From contig JARYHS010013630.1 in the NCBI GenBank assembly GCA_031002005.1, positions 29,351,504 to 29,415,503 of the forward strand: a DNA stretch of 64,000 nt, given 5' to 3'. A program made the translations under genes and the position numbers. Below, piece after piece: positions 34,326-45,863 of this stretch. Within the stretch, counting starts at the first letter, position 1. Every line of letters starts with the position of its first letter. The notes under the pieces are model-generated. The model ran no database searches, had not been told where the DNA came from, and saw only the letters and a list, made by a program, of their open reading frames with translations. This stretch comes from Vandiemenella viatica. Taxonomy: Eukaryota; Arthropoda; Insecta; Orthoptera; Morabidae.

Positions 34326-35282
34326 TGTGACATTACAGTAGTCATGCAATCCTTGATTAATCAATATCGGTGTAGATATCAATAATCGATATACAGCGAG
34401 AGGCTACTCTCTGAGCTAGACTTGCAGTCAGTCAAGTGTTAACCCACTTAGCAGCAACCCAGGAAAAATGGTATGACTGTGTGTAAGTGAAGTGGAGTAT
34501 TCTTGAAGACATTTCGGGCATATGGACACGTAAAATGCGCTTCCGCGACGGGAAACTAATGTTGGCGTGACGTCGCTATTCGTGAGATACGCCAAACGGT
34601 GCAAAAATACGCTGATACTTGCTTACAGAACTGTGAAAGTGCTATTGAGTATTGGTAACTGTTGTACAGACATTCAGCATATTTCTTATTGGAAGGAGAG
34701 TATTTTGTGATTCAACTTTTCACTCCAAAGAACTTGTAATCTTCTGAAAAGTAATAATTAATTCCAGTTGGTGGTCAGTGTACAGATGTAAGATACAAAC
34801 TGTTGGAATAAAAAAGTTGTTCTACTTGTACTTCCAAGGTGTGAGTGTATCTTCATTATGGTTGATTCCTATGAACTTGTGAATATTCAATATTCCTAGT
34901 ACGTTTGACTAATCACTGGTGGCGACCAAGACAAAATAATAAACTACAAAGTATCAATGCCTCCATGAGGTAGGTCAAATCATAGTGTTGTGGTAACATC
35001 ACTATCTGTAACTGAACATTAACTCCAGTAAAACGCGAATAAGTAAAGACCTTGTAGTTTTACATTGCAAGCCGTGACTGGACTAACTGTTATTAATTAA
35101 CCAAGTGTAAAACCTTGTAGTTTTACATCGCTCAACGTGACAGGACTCGGCCCAGGTGAAGCTGTTAATTACGGACAGTGATTAATAAACAACATATAAA
35201 AGAAAACCTTGTGGTTTTACATTGCAAGCAGTGACAGGACTAACTGTTATTAATTAACCGAGTAAAACCTTGTAGTTTTACA
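34326..35282 (+). repeat. LTR 4 of array (957 bp)
   Basis: Intact TG...CA LTR with all hairpin modules. The first hairpin is altered to GTAAAGACCTTGTAG. Confidence 0.88.
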
Positions 35283-35450
35283 TGGCGCACGTGAAATGGA
35301 CTTGGGTTTTGAAGTTGTTTAAAGTGAAGTAATAAAAACCAGCGGAAACGCAAACTGTGAGTGAAAAGTGAAATGGAAAATAACAATACGATACGTGTAA
35401 CGCAAGTATTGGATCAAATACATTGTTAAGTGCAGTGGTTGCGGAACTGA

Positions 35451-35798
35451 GTGCAAAGAAGTGACGAGAGAAAGGCTAACATTATAGAAATAAAGTCAAC
35501 GACCAGGTACTACATCTCGCTGCGCAGTAACACATCGAGGAAGGAGACGGAGAGGAGCTACGTCACGCGGAGCAGTAACACATCGAGGAAGGAGACGAAG
35601 AGGAACTACTTCACGCTGCGCAGTACTACATCGCGGAAGGAGACGGGAAGAAACTACTCCACAGCAACCGACTACCAATCGCAGAGGAAGGCTGCAGCAG
35701 GGCTGTCTACTGCAGATAAGAAGACATCGAACAGGCAATCTAAAATAAGTTTTTTTTTTTTTTTTTTTTTTTTTGTTGAGAAAGTGATTGAGAAGTAA
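35451..35798 (+). pseudogene. Basic tandem-repeat frame (ORF-A), unit 4
   Basis: Because of the 20-bp deletion the frame is open from GTG 35451, through all three 16-residue basic repeats (TSRKET core) and into the T tract, which encodes polyphenylalanine. It is the longest uninterrupted version together with unit 6. The polyphenylalanine run argues that the T tract is an insertion into what was once coding sequence. Confidence 0.4.
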
Positions 35799-36499
35799 TT
35801 TTTTTTTTAGCTCCGGGTAATATTCACACTGAGCTTCATAAGTACCATAAGAATAATATACCATCAGACTGAATCGTAATTCGCAGATAAATAAATATTT
35901 AACAGGAAGAAAAATTGTAAATCTTAATATAAATGCATGCTTACTAGTTTTCAGTCTAAAATTTTCAGTTTTGTTTTTGATCGGGAAAAAATTTTTTTTG
36001 CACAGTAACATTGGTAAATGAAATCATTTTTGCGTTTGGAATTTTTTTTGCATGCAATCTTACAGTTTACCAGCCTGTGAACTACCAGGGTGGGGTAAAG
36101 TGAATGAAGCTTACACCCACTGTAGCAATCATCAGTAATTAATTCCTACATTCCTATGTGAGTGATGTGTTATTTTCAGCTATTCCTGATTGGAGCAGAG
36201 TAGCAGCAAAGATTACTGCTGATCCACGATGTATGCTTCCTAGCAAGTTTGTTTAAGTTTGAAAAATTACTATCATCGGCGTTGCACTAACTCCACCAGT
36301 GACTGGTTGATTTGTTGGTCTATCGGCGTTTTGATGGTGAAGCTTATGTTGTTTTGCTTTTGATATCATGGAACAAGCTGTGTGTCTTTAGTTACTGGTT
36401 TCTTTGTCTTGATTTTGAGTGTGGGCAACTTAGTGGCTTTAACCCCCACCCCACCTTTCGTGTTCGAATCCTGCATAGTTTTTTTCTTAGTCTGTGAAA

Positions 36500-37393
36500 A
36501 TGGATACTGAGGAAACTTTTGTGGAAGGAACAAAAGAGCTGATTGAGGAGATGTCTGTTAAAAAAATGCTTATGCAGTTGATGAACCAGTTAAAGACAGA
36601 AAATGCTGAGAATATCAAGGCTTTAAAGACAGAAATGGCTGAGAGAAGTTACTCCATGGGAGAAAGACTCATCCACTCCATGGAAGAAGTGGATGAGTCA
36701 GCATTTTAAGAGCTAAAAATGCTGAAAACTTCAAGACCCTAAGAAATGAATATGGAAAAATAAATCGTGCCATTGATGAACACTTCAAGGATCTAAGAGC
36801 TGGAATTGCAGACAGCTGCAATTGTCAAAGAGATTCAAATCAGACAAGAGAATGTTAGAGTTCTGTGGGCCAGCAGAATCTTTAAGACAGAGATCACACA
36901 GCCGATAAGGTCAGAGCAAGTGGAGACGAACTCCCATTCGCAGAATGTAATAAAGTCCATGGAAGGGGTAGGCACAGAAGAAGAAGAGGAGGAAGGGAGC
37001 GAAACAGAATACTGCAGTGGAGAAGAAGACAATGTCGTTGGAGAATTTGAGCAGATTTGCAGAGCAGTAGATTACCCTATCATGGATGCACTCAAACTGG
37101 AAGATGGACAGTTGATCAGAATTGGAGTGGAAGGGGTGATCTCCACGACAAACGGTCAACTGACAGTGGAAAACACCAACGTCATAAGGGAGGATGAACC
37201 AAATTTCGACTGGGTGATAGATGAACAAATGAAGAACAGTGGGAGTGAAGAAAAGAAAGATGATGTCAAGTTGAAGAAAGGAAGAAGCGGGGCGCAAGTG
37301 AAGAATGTCTGCCCTGGAAGGGGTGGAGAAGCAAGCACGATTGAAGATGATCCGGATGGAAAAAGAAAAGAAGACAAGAAGGGTATTGGTTGA
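36500..37393 (+). pseudogene. ORF-B coiled-coil protein, unit 4
   Basis: The first part is 36500-36709 (stop after VDESAF). The second, 36806-37393, is open for 195 codons from MQTAAIVKEIQIRQENVRVL, through the acidic run, to DKKGIG. It carries the 17-bp deletion. Among units 1-5 this copy and unit 1 keep the longest distal frame. Confidence 0.58.
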
Positions 37394-38148
37394 AACTATT
37401 CAAGCAAGACTGATTCTCAGTGTGGGGGAAGAGAAGGGAGTGCCTAGGGGTGAGGAGCATCCTGAACACCCCGTGAAACCCTCCACATCCATTTTGTAAA
37501 TATTTTCTTTTGTTATTTTCTTTTTTTGTTTATATGTATTTTAGATGTTAGGTTGTTTTAAAATTAACCAACCCATTTCAATACTTCAGATGTATCGGGA
37601 GGTCAATGACCTTTATCTCCAATGGGCATTTCTTTTCTTTATGAACCATGAGATTGATGTAAGAAGCTAGGAGGTGATATTAACCCGGTTGCTAGTGGCC
37701 TAGTAGTGAGTGCACTCTCTAGGTCCTTACAGTTGGCCGTTTACAGTGACGAAGTGAGTGGTCTCTGGTCCGACGTGTGAATTTCATTTTTGTTGCAATG
37801 TGTGTGTTAGAGGGTAAGTTTTGAGAATGAACAGCTGACCAGATAACAGCAATGAAGGACACGGTGCTATGGGATCAGAAAACTAGTTAACTGTTTTGTA
37901 TGTACAAGTGGTTGTTTATGTCATATGAATTTGTGTTCGCATATTTGATGTCAATGTAAACATGAAAAATGTAACTTTTTTGGAGGAGTACCGACCACCA
38001 ACAACGTTGTGCAGGAGGTTAATTGTGTGTGTGATTTTGTACCTATGAGCAGTAAGTGAGCTACCCAGTCACGCCTCGACTGTTTGTAGGTTTCTATTTA
38101 AATTGTTTACTGTTTGTTTATTATTTTAAACATAGACCTGGAAGGGGT

Positions 38149-39105
38149 TGTGACATTACAGTAGTCATGCAATCCTTGATTAATCAATATCGGTGTAGAT
38201 ATCAATAATCGATATACAGCGAGAGGCTACTCTCTGAGCTAGACTTGCAGTCAGTCAAGTGTTAACCCACTTAGCAGCAACCCAGGAAAAATGGTATGAC
38301 TGTGTGTAAGTGAAGTGGAGTATTCTTGAAGACATTTCGGGCATATGGACACGTAAAATGCGCTTCCGCGACGGGAAACTAATGTTGGCGTGACGTCGCT
38401 ATTCGTGAGATACGCCAAACGGTGCAAAAATACGCTGATACTTGCTTACAGAACTGTGAAAGTGCTATTGAGTATTGGTAACTGTTGTACAGACATTCAG
38501 CATATTTCTTATTGGAAGGAGAGTATTTTGTGATTCAACTTTTCACTCCTAAAGAACTTGTAATCTTCTGAAAAGTAATAATTAATTCCAGTTGGTGGTC
38601 AGTGTACGGATGTAAGATACAAACTGTTGGAATAAAAAAAGTTGTTCTACTTGTACTTCCAAGGTGTGAGTGTATCTTCATTATGGTTGATTCCTATGAA
38701 CTTGTGAATATTCAATATTCCTAGTACGTTTGACTAATCACTGGTGGCGACCAAGACAAAATAATAAACTACAAAGTATCAATGCCTCCATGAGGTAGGT
38801 CAAATCATAGTGTTGTGGTAACATCACTATCTGTAACTGAACATTAACTCCAGTAAAACGCGAATAAGTAAAACTTGTAGTTTTACATTGCAAGCCGTGA
38901 CTGGACTAACTGTTATTAATTAACCAAGTGTAAAACCTTGTAGTTTTACATCGCTCAACGTGACAGGACTCGGCGCAGGTGAAGCTGTTAATTACGGACA
39001 GTGATTAATAAACAACATATAAAAGAAAACCTTGTGGTTTTACATTGCAAGCAGTGACAGGACTAACTGTTATTAATTAACCGAGTAAAACCTTGTAGTT
39101 TTACA
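38149..39105 (+). repeat. LTR 5 of array (957 bp)
   Basis: Intact LTR. CACTCCTAAAGAAC is intermediate between the CACTCCAAAGAAC of LTRs 1-4 and the CACTCCTAAGAAC of LTRs 6-7. Confidence 0.88.
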
Positions 39106-42000
39106 TGGCGCACGTGAAATGGACTTGGGTTTTGAAGTTGTTTAAAGTGAAGTAATAAAAACCAGCGGAAACGCAAACTGTGAGTGAAAAGTGAAATGGA
39201 AAATAACAATACGATACGTGTAACGCAAGTATTGGATCAAATACATTGTTAAGTGCAGTGGTTGCGGAACTGAGTGCAAAGAAGTGACGAGAGAAAGAGA
39301 CAGCATTGCTAACCAAAGGCTAACATTATAGAAATAAAGTCAACGACCAGGTACTACATCTCGCTGCGCAGTAACACATCGAGGAAGGAGACGGAGAGGA
39401 GCTACGTCACGCGGAGCAGTAACACATCGAGGAAGGAGACGAAGAGGAACTACTTCACGCTGCGCAGTACTACATCGCGGAAGGAGACGGGAAGAAACTA
39501 CTCCACAGCAACCGACTACCAATCGCAGAGGAAGGCTGCAGCAGGGCTGTCTACTGCAGATAAGAAGACATCGAACAGGCAATCTAAAATAAGTTTTTTT
39601 TTTTTTTTTTTTTTGTTGAGAAAGTGATTGAGAAGTAATTTTTTTTTTAGCTCCGGGTAATATTCACACTGAGCTTCATAAGTACCATAAGAATAATATA
39701 CCATCAGACTGAATCGTAATTCGCAGATAAATAAATATTTAACAGGAAGAAAAATTGTAAATCTTAATATAAATGCATGCTTACTAGTTTTCAGTCTAAA
39801 ATTTTCAGTTATGTTTTTGATCGGGAAAAAATTTTTTTTTGCACAGTAACATTGGTAAATGAAATCATTTTTGCGTTTGGAATTTTTTTTTGCATGCAAT
39901 CTTACAGTTTACCAGCCTGTGAACTACCAGGGTGGGGTAAAGTGAATGAAGCTTACACCCACTGTAGCAATCATCAGTAATTAATTCCTACATTCCTATG
40001 TGAGTGATGTGTTATTTTCAGCTATTCCTGATTGGAGCAGAGTAGCAGCAAAGATTACTGCTGATCCACGATGTATGCTTCCTAGCAAGTTTGTTTAAGT
40101 TTGAAAAATTACTATCATCGGCGTTGCACTAACTCCACCAGTGACTGGTTGATTTGTTGGTCTATCGGCGTTTTGATGGTGAAGCTTATGTTGTTTTGCT
40201 TTTGATATCATGGAACAAGCTGTGTGTCTTTAGTTACTGGTTTCTTTGTCTTGATTTTGAGTGTGGGCAACTTAGTGGCTTTAACCCCCACCCCACCTTT
40301 CGTGTTCGAATCCTGCATAGTTTTTTTTCTTAGTCTGTGAAAATGGATACTGAGGAAACTTTTGTGGAAGGAACAAAAGAGCTGATTGAGGAGATGTCTG
40401 TTAAAAAAATGCTTATGCAGTTGATGAACCAGTTAAAGACAGAAAATGCTGAGAATATCAAGGCTTTAAAGACAGAAATGGCTGAGAGAAGTTACTCCAT
40501 GGGAGAAAGACTCATCCACTCCATGGAAGAAGTGGATGAGTCAGCATTTTAAGAGCTAAAAATGCTGAAAACTTCAAGACCCTAAGAAATGAATATGGAA
40601 AAATAAATCGTGCCATTGATGAACACTTCAAGGATCTAAGAGCTGGAATTGCAGACAGCTGCAATTGTCAAAGAGATTCAAATCAGACAAGAGAATGTTA
40701 GAGTTCTGTGGGCCAGCAGAATCTTTAAGACAGAGATCACACAGCCGATAAGGTCAGAGCAAGTGGAGACGAACTCCCATTCGCAGAATGTAATAAAAGT
40801 CATGGAAGGGGTAGGCACAGAAGAAGAAGAGGAGGAAGGGACGCGAAACAGAATACTGCAGTGGAGAAGAAGACAATGTCGTTGGAGAATTTGAGCAGAT
40901 TTGCAGAGCAGTAGATTACCCTATCATGGATGCACTCAAACTGGAAGATGGACAGTTGATCAGAATTGGAGTGGAAGGGGTGATCTCCACGACAAACGGT
41001 CAACTGACAGTGGAAAACACCAACGTCATAAGGGAGGATGAACCAAATTTCGACTGGGTGATAGATGAACAAATGAAGAACAGTGGGAGTGAAGAAAAGA
41101 AAGATGATGTCAAGTTGAAGAAAGGAAGAAGCGGGGCGCAAGTGAAGAATGTCTGCCCTGGAAGGGGTGGAGAAGCAAGCACGATTGAAGATGATCCGGA
41201 TGGAAAAAGAAAAGAAGACAAGAAGGGTATTGGTTGAAACTATTCAAGCAAGACTGATTCTCAGTGTGGGGGAAGAGAAGGGAGTGCCTAGGGGTGAGGA
41301 GCATCCTGAACACCCCGTGAAACCCTCCACATCCATTTTTGTAAATACTCCAGTTTGTAAATATTTTCTCCTTTTTTGTTTATATGTATTTTAGATGTTA
41401 GGTTGTTTTAAAATTAACCAACCCATTTCAATACTTCAGATGTATCGGGAGGTCAATGACCTTTATCTCCAATGGGCATTTCTTTTCTTTATGAACCATG
41501 AGATTGATGTAAGAAGCTAGGAGGTGATATTAACCCGGTTGCTAGTGGCCTAGTAGTGCACTCTCTAGGTCCTTACAGTTGGCCGTTTACAGTGACGAAG
41601 TGAGTGGTCTCTGGTCCGACGTGTGAATTTCATTTTTTGTTGCAATGTGTGTGTTAGAGGGTAAGTTTTGAGAATGAACAGCTGACCAGATAACAGCAAT
41701 GAAGGACACGGTGCTATGGGATCAAAAACTAGTTAACTGTTTTGTATGTACAAGTGGTTGTTTATGTCATATGAATTTTGTGTTCGCATATTTGATGTCA
41801 ATGTAAACATGAAAAAATGTAATTCTTTTTTTTGGAGGAGTACCGACCACCAACAACGTTGTGCAGGAGGTTAATTGTGTGTGTGATTTTGTACCTATGA
41901 GCAGTAAGTGAGCTACCCAGTCACGCCTCGACTGTTTGTAGGTTTCTATTTAAATTGTTTACTGTTTGTTTATTATTTTAAACATAGACCTGGAAGGGGT
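39106..42000 (+). mobile_element. Internal region 5 of array
   Basis: The T tract is about 21 long (39594-39614). It retains the 20-bp segment missing from regions 4 and 6 and carries GGGACGCGAAAC (40840) like region 3. Confidence 0.85.
40343..41237 (+). pseudogene. ORF-B coiled-coil protein, unit 5
   Basis: Same break pattern as unit 3: a first part 40343-40552 ending VDESAF, a frame change at GGGACGCG, and an open tail 40926-41237. It carries the 17-bp deletion. Its closeness to unit 3 rather than to its neighbours is part of the alternating pattern discussed in the findings. Confidence 0.55.
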
Positions 42001-42956
42001 TGTGACATTACAGTAGTCATGCAATCCTTGATTAATCAATATCGGTGTAGATATCAATAATCGATATACAGCGAGAGGCTACTCTCTGAGCTAGACTTGC
42101 AGTCAGTCAAGTGTTAACCCACTTAGCAGCAACCCAGGAAAAATGGTATGACTGTGTGTAAGTGAAGTGGAGTATTCTTGAAGACATTTCGGGCATATGG
42201 ACACGTAAAATGCGCTTCCGCGACGGGAAACTAATGTTGGCGTGACGTCGCTATTCGTGAGATACGCCAAACGGTGCAAAAATACGCTGATACTTGCTTA
42301 CAGAACTGTGAAAGTGCTATTGAGTATTGGTAACTGTTGTACAGACATTCAGCATATTTCTTATTGGAAGGAGAGTATTTTGTGATTCAACTTTTCACTC
42401 CTAAGAACTTGTAATCTTCGGAAAAGTAATAATTAATTCCAGTTGGTGGTCAGTGTACGGATGTAAGATAAAAACTGTTGGAATAAAAAAGTTGTTCTAC
42501 TTGTACTTCCGATGTGTGAGTGTATCTTCATTATGGTTGATTCCTATGAACTTGTGAATATTCAATATTCCTAGTACGTTTGACTAATCGCTGGTGGCGA
42601 CCAAGACAAAATAATAAACTACAAAGTATCAATGCCTCCATGAGGTAGGTCAAATCATAGTGTTGTGGTAACATCACTATCTGTAACTGAACATTAACTC
42701 CAGTAAAACGCGAATAAGTAAAACTTGTAGTTTTACATTGCAAGCCGTGACTGGACTAACTGTTATTAATTAACCAAGTGTAAAACCTTGTAGTTTTACA
42801 TCGCTCAACGTGAAAGGACTCGGCGCAGGTAGAAGCTGTTAATTACGGACAGTGATTAATAAACAACATATAAAAGAAAACCTTGTGGTTTTACATTGCA
42901 AGCAGTGACAGGACTAACTGTTATTAATTAACCGAGTAAAACCTTGTAGTTTTACA
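42001..42956 (+). repeat. LTR 6 of array (956 bp)
   Basis: It differs from LTRs 1-5 at CTTCCGATGTG (others CTTCCAAGGTG), ATCTTCGGAAAAG (others TTCTGAAAAG) and AATCGCTGG (others AATCACTGG). These variants are shared with LTR 7. Confidence 0.88.
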
Positions 42957-43124
42957 TGGCGCACGTGAAATGGACTTGGGTTTTGAAGTTGTTTAAAGTG
43001 AAGTAATAAAAACCAGCGGAAACGCAAACTGTGAGTGAAAAGTGAAATGGAAAATAACAATACGATACGTGTAACGCAAGTATTGGATCAAATACATTGT
43101 TAAGTGCAGTGGTTGCGGAACTGA

Positions 43125-43421
43125 GTGCAAAGAAGTGACGAGAGAAAGGCTAACATTATAGAAATAAAGTCAACGACCAGGTACTACATCTCGCTGCGCA
43201 GTAACACATCGAGGAAGGAGACGGAGAGGAGCTACGTCACGCGGAGCAGTAACACATCGAGGAAGGAGACGAAGAGGAACTACTTCACGCTGCGCAGTAC
43301 TACATCGCGGAAGGAGACGGGAAGAAACTACTCCACAGCAACCGACTACCAATCGCAGAGGAAGGCTGCAGCAGGGCTGTCTACTGCAGATAAGAAGACA
43401 TCGAACAGGCAATCTAAAATA

Positions 43422-43461
<40 letters not shown>

Positions 43462-43556
43462 TTGAGAAAGTGAATGAGAAGCTAATTTTTTTAGCGCCGG
43501 GTAATATTCACACTGAGCTTCATAAGTACCATAAGAATAATATACCATCAGACTGA
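43125..43556 (+). pseudogene. Basic tandem-repeat frame (ORF-A), unit 6
   Basis: The same frame as unit 4, open through three TSRKET repeats and the long T tract and then a further 30 codons. Like unit 4 it owes its continuity to the 20-bp deletion. Function unknown. Confidence 0.38.
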
Positions 43557-44186
43557 AATCGTAATTCGCAGATAAATAAATATTTAACAGGAAGAAAAAT
43601 TGTAAATCTTAATATAAATGCATGCTTACTAGTTTTCAGTCTAAAATTTTCAGTTTTGTTTTTGATCGGGAAAAAATTTTTTTTTGCACAGTAACATTGG
43701 TAAATGAAATCATTTTTGCATTTGGAATTTTTTTTTGCATGCAATCTTACAGTTTACCAGCCTGTGAACTACCAGGGTGGGGTAAAGTGAATGAAGCTTA
43801 CACCCACTGTAGCAATCATCAGTAATTAATTCCTACATTCCTATGTGAGTGATGTGTTATTTTCAGCTATTCCTGATTGGAGCAGAGTAGCAGCAAAGAT
43901 TACTGCTGATCCACGATGTATGCTTCCTAGCAAGTTTGTTTAAGTTTGAAAAATTACTATCATCGGCGTTGCACTAACTCCACCAGTGACTGGTTGATTT
44001 GTTGGTCTATCGGCGTTTTGATGGTGAAGCTTATGTTGTTTTGCTTTTGATATCATGGAACAAGCTGTGTGTCTTTAGTTACTGGTTTCTTTGTCTTGAT
44101 TTTGAGTGTGGGCAACTTAGTGGCTTTAACCCCCACCCCACCTTTCGTGTTCGAATCCTGCATAGTTTTTTTCTTAGTCTGTGAAA

Positions 44187-45097
44187 ATGGATACTGAGGA
44201 AACTTTTGTGGAAGGAACAAAAGAGCTGATTGAGGAGATGTCTGTTAAAAAAATGCTTATGCAGTTGATGAACCAGTTAAAGACAGAAAATGCTGAGAAT
44301 ATCAAGGCTTTAAAGACAGAAATGGCTGAGAGAAGTTACTCCATGGGAGAAAGACTCATCCACTCCATGGAAGAAGTGGATGAGTCAGCATTTTAAGAGC
44401 TAAAAATGCTGAAAACTTCAAGACCCTAAGAAATGAATATGGAAAAATAAATCGTGCCATTGATGAACACTTCAAGGATCTAAGAGCTGGAATTGCAGAC
44501 AGCTACAATGCACTGGGAGCTGCAATTGTCAAAGAGATTCAAATCAGACAAGAGAATGTTAGAGTTCTGTGGGCCAGCAGAATCTTTAAGACAGAGATCA
44601 CACAGCCGATAAGGTCAGAGCAAGTGGAGACGAACTCCCATTCGCAGAATGTAATAAAAGTCATGGAAGGGGTAGGCACAGAAGAAGAAGAGGAGGAAGG
44701 GAGCGAAACAGAATACTGCAGTGGAGAAGAAGACAATGTCGTTGGAGAATTTGAGCAGATTTGCAGAGCAGTAGATTACCCTATCATGGATGCACTCAAA
44801 CTGGAAGATGGACAGTTGATCAGAATTGGAGTGGAAGGGGTGATCTCCACGACAAACGGTCAACTGACAGTGGAAAACACCAACGTCATAAGGGAGGATG
44901 AACCAAATTTCGACTGGGTGATAGATGAACAAATGAAGAACAGTGGGAGTGAAGAAAAGAAAGATGATGTCAAGTTGAAGAAAGGAAGAAGCGGGGCACA
45001 AGTGAAGAATGTCTGCCCTGGAAGGGGTGGAGAAGCAAGCACGATTGAAGATGATCCGGATGGAAAAAGAAAAGAAGACAAGAAGGGTATTGGTTGA
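44187..45097 (+). pseudogene. ORF-B coiled-coil protein, unit 6 (keeps the 17-bp segment)
   Basis: The first part is 44187-44396 (stop after VDESAF). The distal part is in frame from about 44500, through the acidic run, to DKKGIG at 45097. Here GACAGCTACAATGCACTGGG precedes AGCTGCAATTGTC, whereas units 1-5 have GACAGCTGCAATTGTC. The longer form keeps the helix in register and is probably ancestral. The stop after VDESAF remains the only break apparent here. Confidence 0.58.
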
Positions 45098-45863
45098 AAC
45101 TATTCAAGCAAGACTGATTCTCAGTGTGGGGGAAGAGAAGGGAGTGCCTAGGGGTGAGGAGCATCCTGAACACCCCGTGAAACCCTCCACATCCATTTTT
45201 GTAAATACTCCAGTTTGTAAATATTTTCTCCTTTTTTTTTTTTTGTTTATATGTATTTTAGATGTTAGGTTGTTTTAAAATTAACCAACCCATTTCAATA
45301 CTTCAGATGTATCGGGAGGTCAATGACCTTTATCTCCAATGGGCATTTCTTTTCTTTATGAACCATGAGATTGATGTAAGAAGCTAGGAGGTGATATTAA
45401 CCCGGTTGCTAGTGGCCTAGTAGTGCACTCTCTAGGTCCTTACAGTTGGCCGTTTACAGTGACGAAGTGAGTGGTCTCTGGTCCGACGTGTGAATTTCAT
45501 TTTTTGTTGCAATGTGTGTGTTAGAGGGTAAGTTTTGAGAATGAACAGCTGACCAGATAACAGCAATGAAGGACACGGTGCTATGGGATCAAAAACTAGT
45601 TAACTGTTTTGTATGTACAAGTGGTTGTTTATGTCATATGAATTTTGTGTTCGCATATTTGATGTCAATGTAAACATGAAAATGTAACTTTTTTTTGGAG
45701 GAGTACCGACCACCAACAACGTTGTGCAGGAGGTTAATTGTGTGTGTGATTTTGTACCTATGAGCAGTAAGTGAGCTACCCAGTCACACCTCGACTGTTT
45801 GTAGGTTTCTATTTAAATTGTTTACTGTTTGTTTATTATTTTAAACATAGACCTGGAAGGGGT

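Larger units (their letters stand above)
35283..38148 (+). mobile_element. Internal region 4 of array
   Basis: The T tract is about 25 long (35750-35774). A 20-bp segment (GACAGCATTGCTAACCAAAG) is deleted at about 35475, a change shared only with region 6. The 52-bp segment lost from regions 2 and 3 is present here. The distal part differs near 37497 (AAATATTTTCTTTTGTT). Confidence 0.85.
42957..45863 (+). mobile_element. Internal region 6 of array
   Basis: The T tract is about 37 long (43424-43460) and AGCGCC follows, as in region 1. The 20-bp deletion is shared with region 4. It alone keeps the 17-bp segment in the coiled-coil frame (near 44500). Confidence 0.85.
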
